Shown here: one piece after another, positions 1 to 5,478 of the stretch | How the letters are laid out: every line of letters starts with the position of its first letter | Position numbering within the stretch: the stretch's first letter is position 1 | Origin: Anaerolineaceae bacterium | Lineage (GTDB): Bacteria; Planctomycetota; Phycisphaerae; FEN-1346; JAACEH01 | Reading direction: 5' to 3' | Assembly (NCBI GenBank): GCA_011682595.1 | Contig: JAACEH010000087.1 | Location: 1-7,099 of the forward strand | DNA: 7,099 bases | The notes under the pieces: generated by a model | What the model saw: only the letters and a program-made list of their open reading frames with translations | The model's database searches: none | What the model was told of the DNA's origin: nothing | Made by a program: the position numbers and the translations under genes

Positions 1-3
1 CCC

Positions 4-28
4 CCGCCGAAAGCCGGCCTTTTGGCGG
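4..28 (+). terminator. GC/AT hairpin at left edge, possible end of an upstream transcript
   Basis: Positions 4-13 pair with 19-28 as a 10-bp stem (one G-T wobble) around a 5-base loop, CCGGC. A hairpin this regular in front of a promoter suggests the terminator of a gene to the left. The bases after it (TTGAATATCC) are not a proper T-tract, so intrinsic termination is doubtful and it may be only a structured junction. Confidence 0.3.
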
Positions 29-57
29 TTGAATATCCACCCGTCGCCGAGTATTAT
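29..57 (+). promoter_or_regulatory. sigma70-like promoter of the PHP gene
   Basis: TTGAAT at 29-34 (4/6 to the -35 consensus) and TATTAT at 52-57 (5/6 to the -10 consensus) are separated by exactly 17 bp. Transcription would start near 64 and give a leader of about 26 bases that contains the ribosome binding site. This argues against a start codon at 57, which would lie upstream of the predicted transcript. Confidence 0.5.
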
Positions 58-78
58 TGCCGCAGGCTCAGAGAAACC

Positions 79-85
79 AGGGAGG
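79..85 (+). promoter_or_regulatory. ribosome binding site of the PHP gene
   Basis: AGGGAGG lies 4 bases before the ATG at 90 and decides the start. The in-frame ATG at 57 has no such site and would add 11 residues that do not belong to the PHP fold. Confidence 0.6.
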
Positions 86-89
86 GACC

Positions 90-926
90 ATGCAGATTCG
101 TTGTGACTGGCACGTGCACACGCACAACTCGCCGTGCGGCAAGGACGAGGCGACGGTGGAGCGTCTGGCTGAGTGCATCCGCGCCGCGGGCATTGAGCGG
201 TGGGGCATAGCCGACCACATTTTCACGGAAGAGAACATCGCCGACCTGGAGGCGGCGCGGGCCGAGTACGACGCCCTGGAGAGCCGCAACGGCATCGAGT
301 TCGCCGTCGAGGCCAGCGTACTGCGGGACTGGGACATCGAGCGGACGCGAGCCGAGGGCAACATCTGGGGCCGCTTCCCCGGCGGGCCGCAGGGCCGGCT
401 GGAGCTGATCCTGCCCGAGGAACTGGTCGAGCGGTTGGGCATTCGTTACGTGATCGCCGGGTCGCACTGGCCGCTCGGGGCCCGGATGAAAGCGGACTCC
501 TGCGTTCGCAGTTACCACCGCCAGAACATGTTCCTGGCCGAACATCCGCAGGTCGACATCATCGCCCACCCCTGGTGGTGGCGGACCACGTTCCATAAGG
601 CCAACGGCGAGGTGGCGCCGTTTCGCTGGCTCGACGACTTCTCGATCATCCCGCAGTCGATGCACGACGAGTTTGCCGCCGCGGCCCGCGAGAACGGCAA
701 GGCGGTCGAGATCAACGCCTCGATCACCTTCTCCGACGGCTATGGCCAGCGGTGGCGCCGGCAGTACGACGAGTACCTGATCTTCCTGCGGGAGTCGGGC
801 TGTATGTTCTCGACGGGCAGCGATTCGCACGAGGCCGACTACAAGCGCTGGCCGGAGGGATTCAGCGACCACCTGTCGTCGCTGGGGTTCACGGAGGAGC
901 ACTTCTGGCCGGGCCCCGAGGCGTGA
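90..926 (+). CDS. PHP-domain metal-dependent phosphoesterase/hydrolase
   Basis: Protein of 278 residues with the full set of PHP (polymerase and histidinol phosphatase) metal-ligand motifs. These are HVHTH at residues 8-12, ADH at 41-43, Glu74, SH at 125-126, AH at 159-160, EIN at 207-209 and GSDSH at 243-247. Because all metal-binding motifs are present, the enzyme is probably active on a phosphoester, with a two- or three-metal centre in the cytoplasm. There is no signal peptide and no polymerase or nucleotide-binding domain. The size fits stand-alone PHP enzymes of the histidinol-phosphatase-like or nucleoside-phosphatase type, but no histidine-biosynthesis gene is nearby, so the substrate is unknown. 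A Trp-rich patch (161-164) follows the AH motif. The gene has its own promoter and leader and converges on the next gene 26 bp downstream with no clear terminator between them. Confidence 0.88.
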   Translation: MQIRCDWHVHTHNSPCGKDEATVERLAECIRAAGIERWGIADHIFTEENIADLEAARAEYDALESRNGIEFAVEASVLRDWDIERTRAEGNIWGRFPGGPQGRLELILPEELVERLGIRYVIAGSHWPLGARMKADSCVRSYHRQNMFLAEHPQVDIIAHPWWWRTTFHKANGEVAPFRWLDDFSIIPQSMHDEFAAAARENGKAVEINASITFSDGYGQRWRRQYDEYLIFLRESGCMFSTGSDSHEADYKRWPEGFSDHLSSLGFTEEHFWPGPEA

Positions 927-952
927 TTGGGCCGGGCGAGGAGGCGGATTGA

Positions 953-1996
953 TCAGGCCTGTGGTTGGACATCCGCTTGCGGTGGCAGCCGATCCTCGGA
1001 AGACCCTGCCGGCGGAGCGTGGCCCAGCAGTTCCAAAGCGTGGTCGGCTCGCCGGTCGGTGCGGCGAGTGGTCAAAAAGGAGATGCCGCCGGTGGGCGTC
1101 TGAATCCAGAGCAGGTTGGTCAGCAGTCGCCGCCGCAGACGGGCGTGGGCGATCGTCTCGATGGGCACCTTGACCACGCGCCGGCGGAACCACTTGCGGT
1201 AGACAAAGACCGCCTGACCGTCGATCAGGATGAGCTTGCCCCGGCGCAGCCAGCCTGCCCCTCGGAGTCCCTTGACGTTGGCCCCCAGCACGAGATCGGC
1301 TTTCTTGTCGGCCAGGTCGGCCTTGGCCAGGGCGTCGGCGTCCTCGGGTCCCATGTCCCTCAGGGCCTTGACCACCGAGTCGCGAACGAATATGGCCACC
1401 ATGGCGTGCCAGGTGATTCGCAGCACAAAGACCATGCCCCGCCAGAACAGCGGCAACAGGTAGACGATGATGGCCAGCAGCACCAGGCAGACGATGGCCG
1501 CCGGCACCGGGTAGGCGATGGCGAATGCAGCCATCACCAGGACCAGCCCGTCGCCGGCCAGGCTGAGGATGATGTCGCTGAACGGCTCGGGACTGGCGGC
1601 CACCAGCACGCGGGTGCCGATCTTGGCGGCGTTGGTCGTCGTGGCCACCATGGCGGCGCCGAGGCCGGCCAATATCCACTCGGCCGGCGGCTGGTCGGTG
1701 CCGATGACCAGGACGCCGATGACAGCCGCAGCCAGCGGACGGACGAAGGTGTGGACGGCGTTCCAGAGATGATCGACCGCCGGCAGTTTGTCGGCCAGGA
1801 ACTCGACCAGAAAGAGCAGGCCCGCGATGATGATGACCGGCCAGGCGGCCAGCGACTCGAAGCCCGCCAGGCCGACTTCGTTGCCCCAGCCGAACTTCTG
1901 GGCCAGGCCGACCATGCAGATGGTCAGGTAGAGGTTGATGCCCGAGGTGAAGGAGATGCCCAGCAGGGCCGACAGTTTGACAACGATTTCAGGCAT
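953..1996 (-). CDS. membrane protein, DUF4126 domain plus C-terminal soluble domain
   Basis: Protein of 347 residues. Residues 1-190 are hydrophobic, with likely membrane segments near 8-30, 50-67, 86-121 (one or two spans), 143-165 and 166-192. They carry the DUF4126 signature: SGINLYLT at 18-25 and ADKLPAVDHLWNAVHTF at 68-84, followed by RPLAA. The family's function is unknown; it is an inner-membrane protein family. Residues 205-347 are soluble and basic. After an acidic/Lys stretch (216-236), the part 248-325 (WLRRGKLILIDG, then FVYRKWFRRRVVKVP) alternates strand-like segments and could be a small PH/GRAM-like fold; that is a guess. The tail (326-347) is Pro/Gln-rich. The ATG is the first in frame; GGAGG on this strand (2009-2013) lies 12 bases upstream, rather far. 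It is transcribed alone, converging with the PHP gene and diverging from the beta-helix gene. Confidence 0.82.
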   Translation of the reverse strand: MPEIVVKLSALLGISFTSGINLYLTICMVGLAQKFGWGNEVGLAGFESLAAWPVIIIAGLLFLVEFLADKLPAVDHLWNAVHTFVRPLAAAVIGVLVIGTDQPPAEWILAGLGAAMVATTTNAAKIGTRVLVAASPEPFSDIILSLAGDGLVLVMAAFAIAYPVPAAIVCLVLLAIIVYLLPLFWRGMVFVLRITWHAMVAIFVRDSVVKALRDMGPEDADALAKADLADKKADLVLGANVKGLRGAGWLRRGKLILIDGQAVFVYRKWFRRRVVKVPIETIAHARLRRRLLTNLLWIQTPTGGISFLTTRRTDRRADHALELLGHAPPAGSSEDRLPPQADVQPQA

Positions 1997-2084
1997 GAAC
2001 AGTCGCCGCCTCCAAAGGGCCCCGGCGCCGCGTGGTGCGCACCGGCCGGGTTCGTCTCATCCCGGCCAAGTCCGCCGAGGTCAC

Positions 2085-2113
2085 AGTATACCCGGCCGGC
2101 GGACTCTGTGCCA
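2085..2113 (-). promoter_or_regulatory. weak promoter candidate for the DUF4126 gene
   Basis: On the minus strand TATACT (plus 2085-2090) is a 5/6 match to a -10 box. The hexamer 17 bp upstream (TGGCAC on the minus strand, plus 2108-2113) matches -35 poorly. The implied leader is about 80 bases. Only the -10 part and the position support it. Confidence 0.2.
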
Positions 2114-2201
2114 GAGCTACCGGCGGGTTTCGGTGGCACCGCGGCTGCCGGGCGTATAGAATCCCCGCTCGCCGAAAGCGAGATTTGCGGCACAGATGCG
2201 C

Positions 2202-2248
2202 AATAAAGGCAGGGGATCTTCACTCCCCAGGAGACAGCACGCCTTATT
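2202..2248 (+). other. nested stem-loop, possible structured leader or terminator
   Basis: An outer stem pairs AATAAAGGC (2202-2210, one A bulged) with GCCTTATT (2241-2248). Inside it, GGGGA (2212-2216) pairs with TCCCC (2224-2228) around a 7-base loop. A single-stranded purine-rich segment (2229-2240) joins the two stems on the 3' side. A run of six T at 2261-2266 follows 12 bases after the outer stem. The base composition and nesting differ from the GC-rich surroundings. It does not match any riboswitch or ribozyme I can recall in detail. It lies upstream of the predicted start of the beta-helix transcript, so it may belong to a separate short RNA or be a DNA-level element. Confidence 0.35.
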
Positions 2249-2269
2249 TCATAGCGCCACTTTTTTCCC

Positions 2270-2289
2270 CGGCGCGATCAGCGGCGCCG
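2270..2289 (+). repeat. 6-bp GC inverted repeat before the -10 island
   Basis: CGGCGC (2270-2275) and GCGCCG (2284-2289) flank an 8-base loop. It sits directly between the T6 run and the AT-rich promoter island, where the -35 region of the beta-helix gene would be. It could be an operator half-site pair, but chance pairing of GC-rich hexamers is also plausible. Confidence 0.25.
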
Positions 2290-2310
2290 ATTGTTACAAT
2301 TGTTATAATC
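2289..2310 (+). promoter_or_regulatory. extended -10 promoter within an AT-rich imperfect palindrome
   Basis: TGTTATAAT at 2301-2309 is a perfect extended -10 (TGnTATAAT); no good -35 lies 16-18 bp upstream, as is usual for extended -10 promoters. The start would be near 2316, giving a leader of about 114 bases for the gene at 2430. The same 22 bp form an imperfect palindrome (9 of 11 pairs match, around a central ACAATTGT) and a tandem direct repeat of ATTGTTA with a 9-bp period (2290-2296 and 2299-2305). A regulator could therefore bind over the -10, but that is inference. Confidence 0.45.
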
Positions 2311-2356
2311 CGGTTGTCGGGTTCACGCAGTCGGCGGGTCGGCGCTGTACGGTCTG

Positions 2357-2375
2357 CCGGCAGCGCGGCTGCCGG
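2357..2375 (+). repeat. 8-bp GC hairpin in the beta-helix leader
   Basis: CCGGCAGC (2357-2364) and GCTGCCGG (2368-2375) form a perfect 8-bp stem with a 3-base loop. It ends 54 bases before the start codon, inside the predicted leader. There is no T-tract after it, so an RNA-stability or translational role is more likely than termination. Confidence 0.4.
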
Positions 2376-2416
2376 GGTCCATGAGGCAATGTGTCTCGGG
2401 GCTGGTATAACATTCC

Positions 2417-2423
2417 AGGAGGT
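2417..2423 (+). promoter_or_regulatory. ribosome binding site of the beta-helix gene
   Basis: AGGAGGT, a near-perfect Shine-Dalgarno, lies 6 bases before the ATG at 2430. It excludes the in-frame upstream start at 2391, whose extra 13 residues would also precede and spoil the signal peptide. Confidence 0.7.
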
Positions 2424-2429
2424 GTTTCC

Positions 2430-4394
2430 ATGGTGCGATTGAGTATTGCCACTTTCTTGATAGCCGCCCTGCTGGCGGTCCCCGTTTGCGGGGCGACCTA
2501 TTATGTCGACCAGGCCCACCCCTCGGCCTCCGACTCCAATGCCGGCACGGAGGCGCTGCCTTGGAAGACCATCACCAAGGCCGCCAATACCGTGACGGCC
2601 GGAGATACGGTCATCGTCAAAGCCGGCACCTATGCCGAACAAGTCACGCTTCTGTCGCCTCACGCCGGCCAGCCGGGCCAGTTGATCACGTTTAAGGCCA
2701 ATCCCGGAGATCCTGTGGTGATCGATGGCGGACAGGTGCGCCAACACGGGTTTCGGGTAGGTGTCAGCTATGTCCGCATCGAGGGGTTCGAGGTCATTAA
2801 CGTCACCGGCCACGGGATCCTGGTCGGTTGGAGCGAGGGTTCTGCCCGGGGCGTGGAGATCGTCAACAACACCGTTCACGACTGCGGCGGCAGTAACCCG
2901 GACACGGCGGCGGTTTACTATTCCGGCGGGCACCACGGGCTGATCGAAAACAACCGTCTCTACAATAACGCCGGTGACGGGATCACTTTCTTCAGCGCCG
3001 ACATGACGATTCGCAACAATCGGATCCATCACAATCAGACGGACGGGATGAAGGGCGGCGGCGGCGGCCTGATTCTTATCGAAGGCAACACCATCAACAA
3101 CATGGACAATGTCGCGAACCACGGCGACGGCATGCAGCTCATGGGCATGACCGGCACGCTGGTGGTCAGGAACAACACCGTCTGGGACTGCACACAGAAC
3201 ATCTACTGCGACACCTATTCCAATCCGGCCGGCTCACGACCCTGGGGCGACGTATACATCTACAACAACGTGGTCTTCAACACCATTCCCGGGCCAACGG
3301 GCATCGAAGGTCATTGCAACGGTATCGTCAACGATACGCGATTCAACTCCTGGCGGTCGCTGACGGTCTGCGGGAATACGCTGGTCAACCTCAATAATGG
3401 GTCGGGCGGCCTGAGGGTGTCCGCGGTGGCTCTCGAGGGGGGCAAAATCGATGTGGTGAAGGTTTGCAATAACCTGTTCTATAATTCAACCAACAGCACC
3501 GGGGTTACAGCCCTGCAGGAGCAGGGCAGCCAGGTCCAGATGGACTACAACATCTACTACAACCAATGGCGCAACTGGTACTTCGGGGAGAACTGGGTGA
3601 ACCTGGCCCAGTTCCGGATCACTCATCCGGATTGCGAGCAGAATAGCTTCTATTCCAGCGACGTCACATTCGTCAACTACGCGCTTCTCGATCCGGATTT
3701 TCACCTGGCCGAGGGCTCGGCGGCTATTGACAAGGGGTGCAACATACCGGCCGTTGGCGAGGTACACTTTGACACCGACCATGATGGCCTTGCCCGGCCA
3801 CAAGGCCCCGCGTGGGATGTCGGCGCCTACGAGTACGTGGCGCCGGCGGCAGGGACCATCACCGACTGGTCGGTGGCGGCGACACATGGGGCGGCGGGGG
3901 AACTGGTGACGACGGCGGACGAGAATTACATCGAGTCCCGGGCCGGTGGCATCGTCAAGGTGCGGATCACCTTCAGTTCGCCACTGGACCCGGCCACGGT
4001 GAATAACAACTCGCTGGGCATCGTGGGGCAGGTGAATGGGGACCAGGCCAGCCGGATTTCGGGCATCACGCTCACCGGCGGCAACACGGTCCTGGTGGTC
4101 CAGTTCTCCAGCCCGCTGCCGGACGCCGATCGCTACACGGCGACGGTGAGCGACACGGTGAAGTATGCCGACGGCAGCGCGATCTCCGGCAGCCGCGTGC
4201 GGCGCCTGTCGGCCCTGGCGGGCGACGTGGACTCTTCGGGCCTGGTCGGAGCGGAGGACATCCTGGCGGTGCGCAGCCGGGCCGGCCAGGGACTGACGGC
4301 GGCCACGGCCCGCTATGATGTGGACGGCTCAGGCACGATCACCACTGCGGACATGCTGGCCACAAAACTGCAGCTGGGCAACCTTCTGCCGTAA
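2430..4394 (+). CDS. secreted right-handed beta-helix protein with choice-of-anchor Q motif and C-terminal type I dockerin
   Basis: Protein of 654 residues. Residues 1-22 are a signal peptide (MVRLSIATFLIAALL core, likely cut after CGA). Residues 24-72 (YYVDQAHPSASDSNAGT, then PWKTITKAANTV) match the DUF1565-type start of parallel beta-helix proteins. Coils follow to about 380, with an Asn ladder at 147, 175, 197, 220, 249, 280, 316, 348 and 374, spaced about 22-36 residues. Residues 419-470 (LLDPDFHLAEGSAAIDKG and DVGAYEY) resemble the choice-of-anchor Q module. Residues 475-595 are probably an Ig-like beta domain. Residues 597-654 are a dockerin with two calcium loops (D599, D601, S603, D610 and D630, D632, S634, D641). 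Such helices are often polysaccharide lyases or carbohydrate binders, but no catalytic set could be assigned. No cohesin or scaffoldin is visible here, so the dockerin partner is unknown. It has its own promoter and leader. Confidence 0.88.
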   Translation: MVRLSIATFLIAALLAVPVCGATYYVDQAHPSASDSNAGTEALPWKTITKAANTVTAGDTVIVKAGTYAEQVTLLSPHAGQPGQLITFKANPGDPVVIDGGQVRQHGFRVGVSYVRIEGFEVINVTGHGILVGWSEGSARGVEIVNNTVHDCGGSNPDTAAVYYSGGHHGLIENNRLYNNAGDGITFFSADMTIRNNRIHHNQTDGMKGGGGGLILIEGNTINNMDNVANHGDGMQLMGMTGTLVVRNNTVWDCTQNIYCDTYSNPAGSRPWGDVYIYNNVVFNTIPGPTGIEGHCNGIVNDTRFNSWRSLTVCGNTLVNLNNGSGGLRVSAVALEGGKIDVVKVCNNLFYNSTNSTGVTALQEQGSQVQMDYNIYYNQWRNWYFGENWVNLAQFRITHPDCEQNSFYSSDVTFVNYALLDPDFHLAEGSAAIDKGCNIPAVGEVHFDTDHDGLARPQGPAWDVGAYEYVAPAAGTITDWSVAATHGAAGELVTTADENYIESRAGGIVKVRITFSSPLDPATVNNNSLGIVGQVNGDQASRISGITLTGGNTVLVVQFSSPLPDADRYTATVSDTVKYADGSAISGSRVRRLSALAGDVDSSGLVGAEDILAVRSRAGQGLTAATARYDVDGSGTITTADMLATKLQLGNLLP

Positions 4395-4511
4395 CGCCGC
4401 CCGATTCCAGACTCAGGGGCCTTCTCTGCCGCCATTGACCTTAAACAGTTTCTTGTTCATTGAGCGACAAACCAAGGTAGACCCGAGGCGTGGCCCCACG
4501 GAAGGCGAGCG

Positions 4512-5150
4512 ATGGGCCTGAAAGAATACCAGAAGAAACGCGACTTCGACAAGACGCCCGAACCGGCCGGCCCAAAGAAGGCCGCCAAGACAGGACAATC
4601 CCCCGGCAGCAAGAAGGAAGGTCCGACCTTCGTTGTCCAGAAACACGAGGCCTCGCATCTGCACTACGATTTTCGCCTGGAGATGGACGGCCTGCTCAAG
4701 AGTTGGGCCGTCCCCAAGGGCCCCAGCCTGGACCCCGGCCAGAAACGCCTGGCCGTCCGCACCGAGGATCATCCGCCGGCCTACGGCGGCTTCGAGGGCA
4801 CCATCCCCGAGGGCCAGTACGGCGGCGGAACGGTGATGGTCTGGGATTGCGGCTCGGTCGAGTACGAGACCGGCCAGGGGGAGATGGCCGCGGCGGTCGA
4901 GAGCCGGCGGCCGTTCGCCTTCACGCTCCAGGGGCACAAGCTCAGCGGGCGCTGGCGACTGGTGCCCTTCGCGACCCGCGACAAGAAGAAACGCAACTGG
5001 CTGCTCATCAAGTCGCGGGACGAGTCGGCCGACAGCGAGACCGACGTCCTGAAGGCCCGGCCCGACAGCGCCAAGAGCGGCCGCTCGCTGGAGGAGATTG
5101 CCGCGGCCAACCAGCAGTGGTCCGCCGAGGAGGCCGGCTATGGCGACTGA
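4512..5150 (+). CDS. stand-alone LigD-type DNA 3'-phosphoesterase
   Basis: Protein of 212 residues corresponding to only the phosphoesterase (PE) module of bacterial LigD. In bacterial NHEJ this module trims 3'-ribonucleotides and 3'-phosphates from DNA ends in a manganese-dependent way. It opens with KKRDFDKTPEP (8-18). The core FVVQKHEASHLHYDFRLE (40-57) supplies H45, H51, D53 and R55. EDHPPAY (85-91) supplies E85, H87 and Y91, and R79 is also kept. By my recollection these correspond, with a constant shift of 3, to H42, H48, D50, R52, R76, E82, H84 and Y88 of the Pseudomonas enzyme, so it should be active. FEGTIPEGQYGGG (94-106) and WLLIKSRD (163-170) complete the fold; the tail (171-212) is charged. 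GGAAGG (4500-4505) lies 6 bases before the ATG. No ligase, polymerase or Ku gene is in view; stand-alone PE proteins are a known architecture. Confidence 0.93.
   Translation: MGLKEYQKKRDFDKTPEPAGPKKAAKTGQSPGSKKEGPTFVVQKHEASHLHYDFRLEMDGLLKSWAVPKGPSLDPGQKRLAVRTEDHPPAYGGFEGTIPEGQYGGGTVMVWDCGSVEYETGQGEMAAAVESRRPFAFTLQGHKLSGRWRLVPFATRDKKKRNWLLIKSRDESADSETDVLKARPDSAKSGRSLEEIAAANQQWSAEEAGYGD
5127..5133 (+). promoter_or_regulatory. internal ribosome binding site for the 91-residue gene
   Basis: GAGGAGG lies 6 bases before the ATG at 5140, inside the last codons of the phosphoesterase gene. Its strength and ideal spacing fix the start of the overlapping gene and imply translation coupled to the phosphoesterase. 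Confidence 0.65.
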
Positions 5151-5415
5151 GGGTTCCTGGGTGCGGGTGACCAAGCGGTTGCGGTTCCAGGACAAGGTGC
5201 ACCTGGTCAGCGCCGAGGGCCGGCTGATCCAGAGGCGGCGCGTCCGCACGCAGAGTTCCTTCGCCGGGTCGCCCGAGGGGCGGCTGTGGATTGACGAGAT
5301 CGTGATCGAGAAGGCCGACGGCGAGCGGAGCGCCATGATCATCGACCCCTACACGCAGATCGAGGAGTTGCCGGATCCGAAGCCCACGGAAACCGGTGAC
5401 GGTTCCACCGGGTAG
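5140..5415 (+). CDS. 91-residue protein of unknown function, overlapping the LigD-type phosphoesterase gene
   Basis: I do not recognise this protein. It has 91 residues, no signal peptide, no membrane segment and no cysteine. The N-terminal third is basic (VRVTKRLRFQDK, then RLIQRRRVRTQ at 29-38). The middle (47-75) alternates hydrophobic and polar residues (GRLWIDEIVIEK, then AMIIDPYTQIEEL), as in beta strands. The last 15 residues are Pro/Gly/Thr-rich and acidic. This suggests a small mostly-beta cytoplasmic domain, perhaps nucleic-acid binding given the basic face; that is inference only. The ATG at 5140 is inside the phosphoesterase gene, an 11-bp overlap in another frame, with a strong Shine-Dalgarno. 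The in-frame start at 5098 has none and would overlap 53 bp. A partner or accessory role for the phosphoesterase is possible. A small hairpin (5393-5398 with 5406-5411) overlaps the end of the gene. Confidence 0.72.
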   Translation: MATEGSWVRVTKRLRFQDKVHLVSAEGRLIQRRRVRTQSSFAGSPEGRLWIDEIVIEKADGERSAMIIDPYTQIEELPDPKPTETGDGSTG

Positions 5416-5424
5416 GTGAGCCAC

Positions 5425-5457
5425 TCTCCGGGCGCGGCTCTCGGCCATGCCCGGGGA
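5425..5457 (+). repeat. 9-bp inverted repeat between the 91-residue gene and the DUF547 gene
   Basis: Positions 5425-5433 pair with 5449-5457 (one T-G wobble, core CCGGGC/GCCCGG) around a 15-base loop. It lies 21 bases before the DUF547 start codon. No T-tract follows, so it may reduce read-through or shape the leader rather than terminate. Its presence fits this stretch being non-coding and supports the start at 5479. Confidence 0.3.
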
Positions 5458-5478
5458 ACGGTTCTTGGAAAAGCGGTC

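Larger units (their letters stand above)
1997..2429. other. 433-bp divergent intergenic region, structured
   Basis: No gene is supported here; the short open frames lack family resemblance and ribosome binding sites. The stretch near the minus-strand start is very GC-rich, with a perfect 10-bp palindrome GGTGCGCACC at 2034-2043 and a CTCTG/CAGAG hairpin at 2104-2116. A 13-base direct repeat, CGCGGCTGCCGGG, occurs at 2140-2152 and 2364-2376. The half nearer the plus-strand gene holds a nested stem-loop, an AT-rich extended -10 element, a strong GC hairpin and the ribosome binding site; these are listed separately. Confidence 0.6.

Noticed and set aside
90..926. PHP protein as histidinol-phosphatase or as part of a repair system with the LigD-type enzyme
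   Set aside because: PHP modules do occur in DNA polymerases, but this is a stand-alone domain, 3.5 kb away and in a different unit; no histidine or repair gene adjoins it.
54..1679. 541-codon open frame on the minus strand
   Set aside because: It runs antisense to the PHP gene and in another frame of the DUF4126 gene. Its Arg/Gly/Pro/His-rich translation is typical of a shadow frame in GC-rich DNA and matches no family.
965..2206. 413-codon open frame on the plus strand
   Set aside because: Antisense to the DUF4126 gene, Gln/Gly/Asp/His-rich low-complexity translation, no ribosome binding site.
2406..2411. TATAAC just before the beta-helix ribosome binding site as a -10 box
   Set aside because: It is too close to the Shine-Dalgarno to give a leader containing it comfortably, and there is no -35 element; the extended -10 at 2301-2309 is better.
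2244..3122. 292-codon open frame on the minus strand
   Set aside because: Antisense to the signal peptide and helix coils of the beta-helix gene and crosses its promoter and leader; a shadow frame.
4435..4463. TTGACC as a -35 box for the phosphoesterase gene
   Set aside because: The hexamers 16-18 bp downstream do not resemble a -10 box (best 2 of 6), so no promoter can be supported in the 117-bp gap.
4413..5342. 309-codon open frame on the minus strand
   Set aside because: Antisense to the phosphoesterase gene, which has clear family motifs; the translation has none.
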